From CAZVUW01 sp964629825 (GTDB lineage: Bacteria; Actinomycetota; Nitriliruptoria; Euzebyales; Egibacteraceae): a stretch of DNA of 64,000 nucleotides. The notes below the pieces were generated by a model. That model was not told the DNA's origin. It ran no database searches and worked only from the letters and a program-made list of their open reading frames with translations. Within the stretch, counting starts at the first letter, position 1; each line of letters starts with the position of its first letter. This document shows, piece after piece, positions 51,133 through 59,521 of this stretch. The stretch is from positions 1 to 64,000 of the forward strand of contig CAZVUW010000001.1 in NCBI GenBank assembly GCA_964629825.1, given 5' to 3'. The translations under genes were made by a program, and so were the position numbers.

Positions 51133-52098
51133 TCAGCCGACGCTCAGCACGAGCTTGCCGAACACCTCTCCCTCGGTCATTCGCGCGAACGCCTCGGCCC
51201 CCTCGGCCAGCGGGCGGACGCTGTCGATGACCGGGCGGACGCCGGTGCTCTGAAGCATCCGCACCAGCGACTCGAGCTCGCGCCGGGTGCCCATGGTCGA
51301 GCCGACCACCCGCAGCTGGCGGTAGAACACCCGGCGCAGGTCGGCGGGCGGGTTCGCCCCCGAGGTGGCGCCGCAGACGACGATGACGCCGCCCGGCTGC
51401 AGCGACTTGAGGGAGTGCTCCCAGGTGGCCTCGCCGACCGCCTCCATCACCGCCTCCACCCGCTCGGGCAGTCGTGCGCCGGTCTCGAACGCGCCGTGCG
51501 CCCCCAGCTCGAGCGCCCGCGCCGCCTTCTGCGGGTCGCGGCTGGTCACGTACACGCGCAGGCCCGCCGCGCGCGCCAGGAGGATCAGGGCTGTGGCGAC
51601 GCCGCCGCCTGCCCCCTGGATCAGCACCCGGTCTCCGGGACGCAGGCCGGAGCGGACGAACAGCATGCGGTAGGCGGTCAGCCAGGCGGTCGGCAGGCAG
51701 GCCGCCTCGGCGAAGCTGAGCTCCGGCGGCTTGGGGACGAGGTTGCCCCGCGGCACCGCGACGCGCTCGGCGAGGGTTCCGTCGTAGCGCTCCGAGAGGA
51801 TCGAGAAGCCGTCGAGCAGGTCCTCGCCCGGTCCCCCGTCGTCTGACACGACGGCGTGGACGATGACCTCCCTGCCGTCTGCGGTGACGCCGGCCGCGTC
51901 GCAGCCGAGCACGATCGGCAGGCGGTCCTCGGACAGGCCGATGCCCCGCAGGGACCAGAGGTCGTGGTGGTTGAGAGCGGCAGCCCGCACCTCCACGACC
52001 TCCCAGCCCTCCGGCGGGTCGGGGTCGGGGTGCTCGCCTACGGCGAGTCCCGACAGGGGGTCGTCCGCGGACAGGGACCGGGCGGTGATGGCCAGCAT
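51133..52098 (-). CDS. Zinc-type alcohol dehydrogenase / quinone oxidoreductase family protein
   Basis: An MDR-superfamily NAD(P)H-dependent oxidoreductase of 321 residues. The GroES-like part has VRAAALNHHDLWSLRGIG and LPIVLGCDAAGVT. The nucleotide-binding part has LRPGDRVLIQGAGGGVATAL, AGLRVYVTSRDPQKAARALE and LQPGGVIVVCGATSG. The catalytic Zn ligands of true alcohol dehydrogenases are not all present, which favours the quinone-oxidoreductase branch. Substrate unknown. It precedes the zinc-ribbon gene by 2 bases. Confidence 0.85.
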   Translation of the reverse strand: MLAITARSLSADDPLSGLAVGEHPDPDPPEGWEVVEVRAAALNHHDLWSLRGIGLSEDRLPIVLGCDAAGVTADGREVIVHAVVSDDGGPGEDLLDGFSILSERYDGTLAERVAVPRGNLVPKPPELSFAEAACLPTAWLTAYRMLFVRSGLRPGDRVLIQGAGGGVATALILLARAAGLRVYVTSRDPQKAARALELGAHGAFETGARLPERVEAVMEAVGEATWEHSLKSLQPGGVIVVCGATSGANPPADLRRVFYRQLRVVGSTMGTRRELESLVRMLQSTGVRPVIDSVRPLAEGAEAFARMTEGEVFGKLVLSVG

Positions 52099-52153
52099 GG
52101 CCGGAGCCTAACCCAGGCCTAAGCGCCCGGTCCTGTCCGAGGTGTCCCCTTGG

Positions 52154-53887
52154 CTAGCGGAGCGAGGCGAGCAGGTCGGCGATCAGGTCTGCGAGCTCGC
52201 GCAGGCCCTCGGGGTCGCCCTGCCCGGTCTTGCCCTTGTCCTCGATGACCCCGATCTGCCACTCCAGCAGGCGCACCGCGCGCTCCAGGTGGCTCAGGGC
52301 CGGTCCGTAGCGGTTCTCCTCGTCCAGCCAGTCCTCGGCGGTGTCGAGGGCGTGGCGGATCTTCTCCTCGAGCCCCTCGGTGATCCCGCCGCCCGCGGCG
52401 AGGGCGTCGAGGGCGTCGTGCGCCTCGTCGAAGGTCGGCGCGTCGCGGTAGATCTCGAACACCGCGCCGAGGCTCAGCGACACCACGTAGAGGTTGCCGT
52501 TGGGCCCGGTCTCGATCTCGGTGGCGACACCGAAGTCGCGCCCGAAGCGCAGCGACTCGCTCTCGGTGATGTCGAACTTGGCCAGGTTGTCCGCGACGAG
52601 GTCGGCCAGGCGCGGGTCGTCCGGGACGATCGTCCGGCGGTTCTTGTGCAGCTTGAAGCGGAACAGCTGCCCGCCCTCCAGGAAGTTGCGGGCGGCGCCG
52701 GTGATCATGTCGCCGTCGTACTGCGGGCCGAGCGCGCTGCCGTCGATGAAGCCCAGGCCGGCGGGCGCGACCTCGAAGCGCCAGCTGAACTCCGGGTCGC
52801 TGTAGTGCGCACCCGGCAGCATGTACATCGCCTCGAGCGCAGCCTCGGCCGACAGCTGGAGGTTGTCGGGCGACCAGCGGGTCTGCTGCAGGCCGCGGAA
52901 CGGCCCGGTCTCGCTCTCACGGAACTGGTCGAAGCGCTCGAGCGGACCCATGATCTGGATCCAGCCGCCGTTCATGCCGCGGTCGACGCGGTTCAGCTCG
53001 GAGAAGGTGTCGTCGCCGTTCTCCGCCAGCCACAGGTGGCCGCCCTGCGGGTCGAAGTCCATCCCGATGGCGTTGCGGTGCCCGTAGGAGTGCAGCTTCT
53101 GGAGGTTCGCGCCGACCTCGCCGCCCACGGCCGCGCCGACGCCGTAGAAGGGGTTGTCCGAGGGCGCGGTGCCATCGTCGTTGAGGCGCAGCATCACACC
53201 GGTCAGGTGCGCGTCATCGGGGGCTGGCCCGCCGAACTGGTCGTCCGGGACGGTCGGGCCGGGGCAGGTCGGCGTCGGTCCGCACGGCAGGTTCTGCATG
53301 TTGCCGCGCCGTCCGTTGTCGCCGATGAAGATGTACAGCTTGCCGTCAGGGCCGAAGCGGATGACGCCGCCGTTGTGATTGCCGAACTGGCCGTTCTCGA
53401 TCGGCGGGTTCGGCGGCTGAAGGGCCCGCAGGCGCACGATGTTCTGGTCGAAGGTCAGGGAGGAGCCGTCCCACACGAAGCGGTCGACGCGGTTGCCCAG
53501 CAGCGGGGTGTTGGCGGTCGCGGTGGTGTCGGCGCCGGTGCTGCTCTCGGTCCAGTACAGGTAGACCCCCGGGTTGGCGGGGAAGTCGGGGTGCAGCGCC
53601 ATGCCGAGCAGTCCGCGCTCGGAGGCGGAGTTGACGGGCAGGTCGAGCACGGTGCTGTGCAGCTGTCCGTCGACGATGCGCTGGACCCGGCCGGTGCCCT
53701 TCTCGGTGACGAGGAAGTCGTTCGGCCCGAGGAACTCGATCGCCAGGGGCTGGCTCAGCCCGCTGGCGACCGTCCGCACCTTCAGGTACGGCGAGACCAT
53801 GCTCGGCGCCGGCTGAGCGCTGACGCTGCCCAGCCCCAGGGTGAACAGCATCGAGACCGCGATGAGGCAGATGAAGAACCTTCGCAT
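52154..53887 (-). CDS. Secreted PQQ-type sugar dehydrogenase with helical C-terminal extension
   Basis: A beta-propeller dehydrogenase of the soluble glucose dehydrogenase / aldose sugar dehydrogenase family, 577 residues. It has a signal peptide (MRRFFICLIAVSMLFTLGLG, cut near SVSAQ). Family motifs: LAIEFLGPNDFLVTEKGTGR, ERGLLGMALHPDFPANPGVY, NHNGGVIRFGPDGKLYIFIG and YGHRNAIGMDFDPQGGHLW. PQQ dependence is known for relatives; whether this one binds PQQ is not shown. The last 95 residues (about 480-577) are helical and acidic with LDALAAGGGITEGLEEKIRH and ALSHLERAVRLLEWQIGVIE, resembling a FIMAH-type tail. The substrate is unknown. Confidence 0.85.
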   Translation of the reverse strand: MRRFFICLIAVSMLFTLGLGSVSAQPAPSMVSPYLKVRTVASGLSQPLAIEFLGPNDFLVTEKGTGRVQRIVDGQLHSTVLDLPVNSASERGLLGMALHPDFPANPGVYLYWTESSTGADTTATANTPLLGNRVDRFVWDGSSLTFDQNIVRLRALQPPNPPIENGQFGNHNGGVIRFGPDGKLYIFIGDNGRRGNMQNLPCGPTPTCPGPTVPDDQFGGPAPDDAHLTGVMLRLNDDGTAPSDNPFYGVGAAVGGEVGANLQKLHSYGHRNAIGMDFDPQGGHLWLAENGDDTFSELNRVDRGMNGGWIQIMGPLERFDQFRESETGPFRGLQQTRWSPDNLQLSAEAALEAMYMLPGAHYSDPEFSWRFEVAPAGLGFIDGSALGPQYDGDMITGAARNFLEGGQLFRFKLHKNRRTIVPDDPRLADLVADNLAKFDITESESLRFGRDFGVATEIETGPNGNLYVVSLSLGAVFEIYRDAPTFDEAHDALDALAAGGGITEGLEEKIRHALDTAEDWLDEENRYGPALSHLERAVRLLEWQIGVIEDKGKTGQGDPEGLRELADLIADLLASLR

Positions 53888-54006
53888 CCCTACGCCCTCC
53901 TAGGCTCATTGCGAAGCTGAGCGGGGGCGGGGATGCCCACGAGCTCCCCGCCCCCGCCGTACAGGGCGGTACGAAAGACGCCTACCGCGAAGGAGGGCGG
54001 GACGGT

Positions 54007-54041
54007 TCAGCCGCGCGTCCGCTGAGCGGACGCGCGGCTGA
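54007..54041 (-). terminator. Perfect 16-bp inverted repeat, probable terminator
   Basis: TCAGCCGCGCGTCCGC (54007-54022) and its exact complement (54026-54041) are separated by TGA. It lies 27 bases after the stop of the L,D-transpeptidase gene on the minus strand. The stem is very stable; no T-run follows. The rest of the 180-base gap to the dehydrogenase start (53888-54067) shows only a small CGTAC/GTACG inverted repeat near 53958-53973. Confidence 0.65.
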
Positions 54042-54067
54042 GGAGGTTCCGCGGGGTCGAGCCGCGA

Positions 54068-55729
54068 TCAGTAGCTGGCGACCCTGGTCCCGCGCTGGAC
54101 GAAGCGCCACAGGAAGTCCATGTCGCCGTCGTACAGGCGCGCGCAGCCGTGGCTGGCCGGGTACAGCGGCACCTCGGGGTAGCCGTGGAAGGCGTAGCCC
54201 CGGTAGAAGAACGACGGCCGGTACATGGCGTTGTGGCGCTGCCGGTAGTTGCGGGTCTCGTAGACCGTGAACTCGCCCCGGACGGTCGGGGTGGAGCGCT
54301 TGCCGGTCGAGGTGTGCAGCACGTGGCGGACCTCCCCGTCGCGGACGACGAGCACGAGCTGGCGCGCGATGTCGATCTCGACGTGATTCGGGCCGAGGTG
54401 CGGACGGCGCGGGGTCAGGCGCGGGTTCTCGGTCAGGCGCCGGAACTCGGCCTCGCCGAAGACGCCGGTGGGCTTCAGGCCAGCGACCTTCTGGAAGGCG
54501 TAGAAGCTCCAGACGCTCAGGTGGTCCAGGCGCCCGTCGACGGGCCCGACGTTGTAGCCCTGGGCGCGCAGCTCCTCCTCGACGCACACCAGCGCGCGGG
54601 TGTCGCCGGCCTTGATCTGGCAGCGGGCGAGCGGCGCGATCGCGGCGCTGCCGCCGGTTAGGTCCACGCGGCCCGTGCCGTGCGCGGCCAGGTAGCGCGC
54701 CGGAGCCTCGGAGAGCGCGGCGCGGTACGTCAGCAGGACCGGCGCGTTGCGCTTGAGGCCGGCGAACACGCCGCCTGACAGGCCGTCGGGGAAGGACTCC
54801 GCGCTGGCCAGGACCGGCTGGCCCGTGAGGCCGTTGGCGCGGGCGCGGTCGGCGACGGCCACGGCGGTCATGGTCCGCTCCGAGCCCGCCAGGCGGACGA
54901 CCTTCGGCAGCTCGGCGACGACCTCGTCGGGGACGGCGGCCGTGCCGCCGACCACCCAGACGCGCTCCGCCCCGAGCTCGCGCACGCGGTCGCGCAGCCA
55001 GGCAGAGCCCGTGGAGGGGGCCAGCAGGATCGGCAGCTTGCGACCCGCCGCCAGGGCGCTCGCGCTGAGCGCGTCGGGGAACGAGGAGCCGCTGGCGACC
55101 AGCACGGTCGAGGAGTCCGCTCCGAGCTCGACCGCCTTGTGCGCCAGCGCGACCGCGGTGCTGTAGACGTCGTGGCCGGCGATGCGCTCGACCTCGAAGC
55201 CCAGCCCGCGCACGGCCTCGTCGACCGCGCCGGTGACCTGGCCGACGACGTAGACGACCTGCGGCTTCAGCCGCCCCAGCTCCTCGGCGACCGCACCCTC
55301 CAGGCGCGTGGTCGGGGTCAGCAGCAGCGGCGCATCGACGGTTCCGGCGAGTGCGGAGGAGGCGAGGGCGTCGGCGTGGTGCTCGCCGGTGGCGACGATC
55401 GCGGCGGCGGCTCCGTTCGGCCAGCCGGCGCGGCTGACCGCGACGGAGGTCGCGAAGCGGTTGCTGCCCGACAGCTCGTTGATCGACTGCGGGGCGAAGC
55501 GCCGGCCCGAGGCCGCGTAGCGCGCCTGCGGCTGGGCCGCGAAGGTGCGCAGCCCCTCGAGGGGCGGGTCGCTGGGGTCGTCGAGGTAGGGCCCCTCCCC
55601 CGGCGCCGGCGGGTCGAGCCGGTAGGGCGGATCGGTCTGAGCCGCGGCCGGCAGCGGCGTCAGCACCGCGGCGGAGAGCAGTGCAGCAAGCAGCGCGGCG
55701 TGGCGGCGCAGGCGTGCAGTCAAGGTCAT
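54068..55729 (-). CDS. Secreted L,D-transpeptidase with cell-wall-binding repeats
   Basis: A 553-residue exported wall enzyme; the ATG at 55729 is chosen because it gives a clean signal peptide (HAALLAALLSAAVLTPLPAA). Residues about 80-360 hold three cell-wall-binding repeat 2 units (LSGSNRFATSVAVSRAGW, IAGHDVYSTAVALAHKAV, LAGSERTMTAVAVADRA, with repeated VYVVGG-type cores). Residues about 370-430 look like a peptidoglycan-binding PG_1 domain (AQGYNVGPVDGRLDHLSVWS). The YkuD domain (about 445-553) has HGYPEVPLYPASHGCARLYD with the catalytic His and Cys. It should cross-link peptidoglycan by 3-3 links or attach proteins. Confidence 0.88.
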   Translation of the reverse strand: MTLTARLRRHAALLAALLSAAVLTPLPAAAQTDPPYRLDPPAPGEGPYLDDPSDPPLEGLRTFAAQPQARYAASGRRFAPQSINELSGSNRFATSVAVSRAGWPNGAAAAIVATGEHHADALASSALAGTVDAPLLLTPTTRLEGAVAEELGRLKPQVVYVVGQVTGAVDEAVRGLGFEVERIAGHDVYSTAVALAHKAVELGADSSTVLVASGSSFPDALSASALAAGRKLPILLAPSTGSAWLRDRVRELGAERVWVVGGTAAVPDEVVAELPKVVRLAGSERTMTAVAVADRARANGLTGQPVLASAESFPDGLSGGVFAGLKRNAPVLLTYRAALSEAPARYLAAHGTGRVDLTGGSAAIAPLARCQIKAGDTRALVCVEEELRAQGYNVGPVDGRLDHLSVWSFYAFQKVAGLKPTGVFGEAEFRRLTENPRLTPRRPHLGPNHVEIDIARQLVLVVRDGEVRHVLHTSTGKRSTPTVRGEFTVYETRNYRQRHNAMYRPSFFYRGYAFHGYPEVPLYPASHGCARLYDGDMDFLWRFVQRGTRVASY

Positions 55730-55763
55730 GCAGGGTCCCCCATGTTCGTCGTTGCTGCTCTCC

Positions 55764-55801
55764 AAGACGCTCGAGGGGCCCGGACGGTTGCCCCGCGTCT
55801 T
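55764..55801 (-). terminator. Hairpin after ltaE
   Basis: AAGACGC (55764-55770) pairs with GCGTCTT (55795-55801) and, after a small bulge, GGGGC (55775-55779) pairs with GCCCC (55790-55794). It begins 5 bases after the ltaE stop on the minus strand and lies in the 76 bases before the L,D-transpeptidase start. Probable terminator of the plsC-ltaE transcript. Confidence 0.55.
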
Positions 55802-55805
55802 GACA

Positions 55806-56855
55806 TCAGGCTCGGTCGGCTCGGCCTGCGGCTGCCAGGACCCTGCGCAGGACGTCAGCCGCGTGGCGGCAGTCCTGCGCGCTGACCCCTGGGTGCGTCA
55901 CCATCCGAAGCGTACGTGGATCCATGGCCCCGGCCGCGATGCCCTCCTCGGCCAGACCGGCAACCACGGCGGCGGCGTCGACGTCCTCGACATAGACGAT
56001 GTTGGTCTCGACGGACGCCAGGTCCACTCCGTCCGGATGGACCTCTGCGGCGGCCTCGGCGAGGAGCCGGGCGTTGGCGTGGTCCTCGGCCAGACGGTCG
56101 ACCATCTCGTCCAGCGCCACCAGCCCGGCGGCGGCGAGGATCCCCGCCTGTCGCATCGCCCCGCCGTAGCGGCGCCGCCACACCCGCGCCTCCGCGATCG
56201 CGTCCTCTTCGCCGACCATGAGGCTGCCGACCGGGGCCGACAGCGCCTTGGAGATGCAGAACATCAGCCCGTCGACCAGCGCCCCGTACTCGGCGGGGTC
56301 GGTGCCGGTGGCGACGGCGGCGTTGAACACCCTGGCGCCGTCCATGTAGAGGGCGACGCCCGCGCGGTCGCAGACGGCGCGGATGCCGCGCAGCTGCTCG
56401 AGCTGGTACACAGTCCCGCCGCGCCGGTTGTGCGTCTGCTCGACCACCACGGCGGAGGTCGCGGTGAGCGGGAAGTGGTCGGGACGCAGCTCGGCCTCGA
56501 CCTGCTCGGGGGAGAGCTGTCCGCGCTCGGTCGGAACGGTGCGGAACTGCACGCTGCCGAGCACCGCGTGGGCGGCCGCCTCGTAGTTGACGACATGGCT
56601 GTCGGCCTCGACCAGAGCCTCGGTGCCGACCGGCACGAGCAGGCGCAGCCAGATCTGGTTGCACATGACGCCGCTGGGGCACAGCAGCGCGGCGGCCCGA
56701 CCGAAGCGCTCAGCGGCGGCCTCCTCGAGCGCGCGCACGGTCGGGTCCTCGCCGTAGACGTCGTCTCCGACCTCGGCGGCGGCCATTGCCCGGCGCATCG
56801 ACTCCGTTGGCTTGGTGACCGTGTCGGAGCGCAGGTCGATCCTGGATCCTGTCAT
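55806..56855 (-). CDS. ltaE: Low-specificity L-threonine aldolase
   Basis: A PLP enzyme that splits L-threonine or L-allo-threonine to glycine and acetaldehyde. The protein has 349 residues. Motifs: DLRSDTVTKPTESMRRAMA, GDDVYGEDPTVRALEE, VVVEQTHNRRGGTVYQLEQL, LYMDGARVFNAAVATG and CISKALSAPVGSLMVG with the PLP Lys. ATG start. Glycine made here could feed ThiO, but that link is speculative. Confidence 0.9.
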   Translation of the reverse strand: MTGSRIDLRSDTVTKPTESMRRAMAAAEVGDDVYGEDPTVRALEEAAAERFGRAAALLCPSGVMCNQIWLRLLVPVGTEALVEADSHVVNYEAAAHAVLGSVQFRTVPTERGQLSPEQVEAELRPDHFPLTATSAVVVEQTHNRRGGTVYQLEQLRGIRAVCDRAGVALYMDGARVFNAAVATGTDPAEYGALVDGLMFCISKALSAPVGSLMVGEEDAIAEARVWRRRYGGAMRQAGILAAAGLVALDEMVDRLAEDHANARLLAEAAAEVHPDGVDLASVETNIVYVEDVDAAAVVAGLAEEGIAAGAMDPRTLRMVTHPGVSAQDCRHAADVLRRVLAAAGRADRA

Positions 56856-56879
56856 GCTGGGGGGGTCCTTGGCATCGGC

Positions 56880-57635
56880 CTAGCTGGCACGGCTCAGCGG
56901 GCGCTCGCGCTCGTCCAGGCGCTGCCCCAGCTCCTCGAGATCGCCCGAACCGATCGCGACCTCGCCGGACTTCACCTTGGCTGCGTACTCGTCCACGTAC
57001 TCCTGGCCCGACAGCAGCATCAGCTCGTACATCAGCTCATCGGTGGCGCTGCGGAGCACGAAGCGGTCGTTCTCGCGGCCGGCGTAGCGGCTGAGATCCA
57101 GCGGCTTGCCGACGCGCACACCCACCTGGCGGATCTTCGGGATGTTCGCGTGCGGCGGCAGGACCTCGAAGGTGCCGTGCATGGCGATGGGGATGATCGG
57201 CGCGCCGGTGCGCAGCGCCAGCCGGACCGGCCCGGTCTTGCCCCGGTAGAGCCGGCCGTCGGGCGAGCGCGTCCCCTCCGGGTAGATGCCGAGCAGGTGC
57301 CCCGCCTCCAGGACCTCCTGGCCGCGGCGCAGGCTCGCCTCGCCGGCGTCGCCGCCCTCGCGCCGCACCGGCATCACGCCCAGGGCCTCGAACAGCGGGC
57401 GGCGCAGCCCGTCGAAGTAGTCGCTCTTGCCGAGGAAGTAGATCGGCCGATCGCACACGCACGGCAGGAAGACCGAGTCCAGGAACGACAGGTGGTTGGA
57501 GGCCAGGATCGCCGGGCCCTCGTCCGGGATGTTCTCCATGCCCTCGGTCCAGGGCCGGTAGAGGGCGGTGACCAGCGGTGGGATGACGGCATGCAGCATG
57601 CGGTACAGCAGCGGGGCCCGCTCGCCAGTTCGCAT
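56880..57635 (-). CDS. plsC: 1-acyl-sn-glycerol-3-phosphate acyltransferase (PlsC family)
   Basis: An acyltransferase that makes phosphatidic acid in phospholipid synthesis. The protein has 251 residues with an amphipathic N-terminal helix (LYRMLHAVIPPLVTALYRPW). Motif I is ILASNHLSFLDSVFLP (HxxxxD), motif II lies near GVMPVRREGGDAGEASLRRG, motif III is LLGIYPEGTRSPDGRLYRGK, and motif IV is TGAPIIPIAMHG. It is followed by ltaE 24 bases on. Several PlsC paralogues are common in actinobacteria, so the exact acyl acceptor is uncertain. Confidence 0.88.
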   Translation of the reverse strand: MRTGERAPLLYRMLHAVIPPLVTALYRPWTEGMENIPDEGPAILASNHLSFLDSVFLPCVCDRPIYFLGKSDYFDGLRRPLFEALGVMPVRREGGDAGEASLRRGQEVLEAGHLLGIYPEGTRSPDGRLYRGKTGPVRLALRTGAPIIPIAMHGTFEVLPPHANIPKIRQVGVRVGKPLDLSRYAGRENDRFVLRSATDELMYELMLLSGQEYVDEYAAKVKSGEVAIGSGDLEELGQRLDERERPLSRAS

Positions 57636-57715
57636 CCCGTCCCTCTCCTAGAGCGGCCAACGCTCTCGCCTGCCGAGGTCGGTCGTCACCGGCCTCACGC
57701 GGGGCCCGAGCGGGC

Positions 57716-57721
57716 TAGAGT
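57716..57721 (+). promoter_or_regulatory. -10 element of a probably leaderless transcript
   Basis: TAGAGT ends 6 bases before the GTG at 57728, the spacing expected when transcription starts at the start codon. No ribosome site is present. Confidence 0.5.
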
Positions 57722-57727
57722 CTAGCC

Positions 57728-58231
57728 GTGCCCGCTCCCACGCCACTGGCCGACTTCGATCCCGCGCTGGCACGCGCGGTGGTCACGGTGCTGCGCAGGG
57801 AGGGCATCCCCGCGACCATAGTCGGCGACGAGGTCTCGGCCATGGCCGAGGTCACCGTGCTGGTGCCGGACGAGCTGCGCGAGGCCGCGCTGGCGACCAT
57901 GTGGCGCTCGATGGAGGCGATCACCGCCGAGCAGCGGCGCACCACGCCGGTCTCGACGGCGTGGACGCAGCCCGAGGCGGCCTTCGAGGACCCCCACGAG
58001 TCGGAGGAGGACGACGGCCCGCCCCTGCTGTTCGAGCGGCTGCGCAGCCTCGGCTTCGTCCCCGTGCTGCTGATCCCGGTGCTGGTTGTCACCCTCGCCC
58101 AGGTCCGGCTCCCCGCCGCCTACGTGGTCGCGATCATCATCGGTGGCATGGCCGCGCTGGTGGCCTGGCGTGACGGCCGGCGCGACCGCGGAGACGAGGG
58201 AGGCGATGGACAGGAACCGTTCCGGTCGTGA
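57728..58231 (+). CDS. Small membrane protein with N-terminal soluble domain (function unknown)
   Basis: A 167-residue protein. The first 75 residues (ARAVVTVLRREGIPATIVGD, AEVTVLVPDELREAALATMW) resemble the short DUF2007-type putative signal-transducing domain that covers an index-and-value style fold, but I am not certain. An acidic linker follows, then two close membrane helices (about 108-126 and 128-148, VPVLLIPVLVVTLAQVRLPA and YVVAIIIGGMAALVAW) and a basic then acidic tail. GTG start, apparently leaderless. Its end overlaps the next gene by 26 bases. Confidence 0.65.
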   Translation: MPAPTPLADFDPALARAVVTVLRREGIPATIVGDEVSAMAEVTVLVPDELREAALATMWRSMEAITAEQRRTTPVSTAWTQPEAAFEDPHESEEDDGPPLLFERLRSLGFVPVLLIPVLVVTLAQVRLPAAYVVAIIIGGMAALVAWRDGRRDRGDEGGDGQEPFRS

Positions 58232-59513
58232 GACCGAGACCGTCGAGCTGCACGGCCATGTGATCGACACCGGGGTGCTGACCCAGGTCCTGGATGAGAT
58301 CGTCGAGCGCGGTCTGGACTACGAGATCATCCGCTTCGACGTGGGCAAGCGCCCGCAGGACCCGTCGTCGCTGGCGATCCGCCTGGAGGCCGACGACCAC
58401 GACGACCTGCTGCACCTGGTCGAGCGACTCCAGTCGTACGGCGCCAACCCGGTCGGCGACCAGGACGTGACCCTGCAGACCGTCGAGATGGACGGCGTGC
58501 TGCCCGAGGGCTTCTACTCGACCACCAACCTGCCGACCCGCGTGCGCCTCGACCGCCGCTGGATCGACGTGGCCAACCCCGAGATGGACTGCGCCATCGT
58601 GGTCGACCCGGAGCAGCGCACCGCGCGGACCATCCCGATGGACGACGTCCGCGTCGGCATGCAGATCGTCTGCGGGGTCGGCGGCATCCGCGTGCACCCG
58701 CGGGAGAAGCCCCGCCCCACCGGCGACGAGCCGGTGTTCGAGTTCATGAGCTCGGAGGTCTCCTCGGAGAAGCCCCAGGGCCTGCTCGTCGAGCGGGTCG
58801 CGCAGGGCATGCGCGAGACCAAGGAGGCGGGCCGCAAGATCCTGTGGGTCGCCGGCCCGGCGCTGGTCCACACCGGCAGCGCACCCGCCACCTGCGCCCT
58901 GATCCGCGCCGGCTACATGGACGTCCTGTTCGCGGGCAACGCGCTGGCGACCCACGACATCGAGGCCAACCTGTTCGGGACCTCGCTAGGAGTGTCGCTG
59001 TCGCATGGCGTGCCGACCGAGCACGGCCACGAGCACCACGTCAGGGCGATCAACCGCATCCGCCGGTCCGGCTCCATCGCAGCGGCGGTCGAGGACGGGA
59101 CCCTGACGGGCGGGATCATGTGGCACACGGTCCGCTACGGCGTCGACGTCGTCTTGGCCGGCAGCGTCCGCGACGACGGCCCGCTGCCCGACGTCATCCG
59201 CGACGTCATCCAGGCCCAGGCGGAGATGCGCAAGCGCATCCCCGAGGTCGGCTTCGCGCTGATGGTGTCGACGCTGCTGCACTCCATCGCGACGGGCAAC
59301 ATGCTGCCGGCGCATGTGCCGCTGGTGTGCGTCGACATCAACCCCGCCTCGGTCACGAAGCTGGTCGACCGCGGCAGCGTCCAGAGCATCGGCATCGTCA
59401 CCGACGTCGGCCTGTTCCTGAACGAGCTGGCCAAGCGGCTGGCCCCCGAGGAGCTGGCGCGTGAGGAGGTCCAGCACAGCGCCACCGCCGCGGGGCTCCA
59501 CCCGCGCGGCTGA
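58206..59513 (+). CDS. TIGR00300/LOR-SDH family protein, possible archaeal-type ornithine cyclodeaminase
   Basis: The ATG at 58206, with GGGAGG upstream, gives 435 residues. The N-terminal half (ETETVELHGHVIDTGVLTQV, DLLHLVERLQSYGANPVGDQ, GVLPEGFYSTTNLPTRVRLD) is the LOR/SDH conserved region, and the C-terminal half has the nucleotide-binding-like core (KILWVAGPALVHTGSAPATC, IRAGYMDVLFAGNALATHDI). Relatives in methanogens and the C-terminal part of cyanobacterial AgrE/ArgZ convert ornithine to proline with release of ammonia. Activity here is inferred from family membership. No arginine dihydrolase domain is attached. Confidence 0.8.
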   Translation: MDRNRSGRETETVELHGHVIDTGVLTQVLDEIVERGLDYEIIRFDVGKRPQDPSSLAIRLEADDHDDLLHLVERLQSYGANPVGDQDVTLQTVEMDGVLPEGFYSTTNLPTRVRLDRRWIDVANPEMDCAIVVDPEQRTARTIPMDDVRVGMQIVCGVGGIRVHPREKPRPTGDEPVFEFMSSEVSSEKPQGLLVERVAQGMRETKEAGRKILWVAGPALVHTGSAPATCALIRAGYMDVLFAGNALATHDIEANLFGTSLGVSLSHGVPTEHGHEHHVRAINRIRRSGSIAAAVEDGTLTGGIMWHTVRYGVDVVLAGSVRDDGPLPDVIRDVIQAQAEMRKRIPEVGFALMVSTLLHSIATGNMLPAHVPLVCVDINPASVTKLVDRGSVQSIGIVTDVGLFLNELAKRLAPEELAREEVQHSATAAGLHPRG

Positions 59514-59521
59514 CCCGTCGG

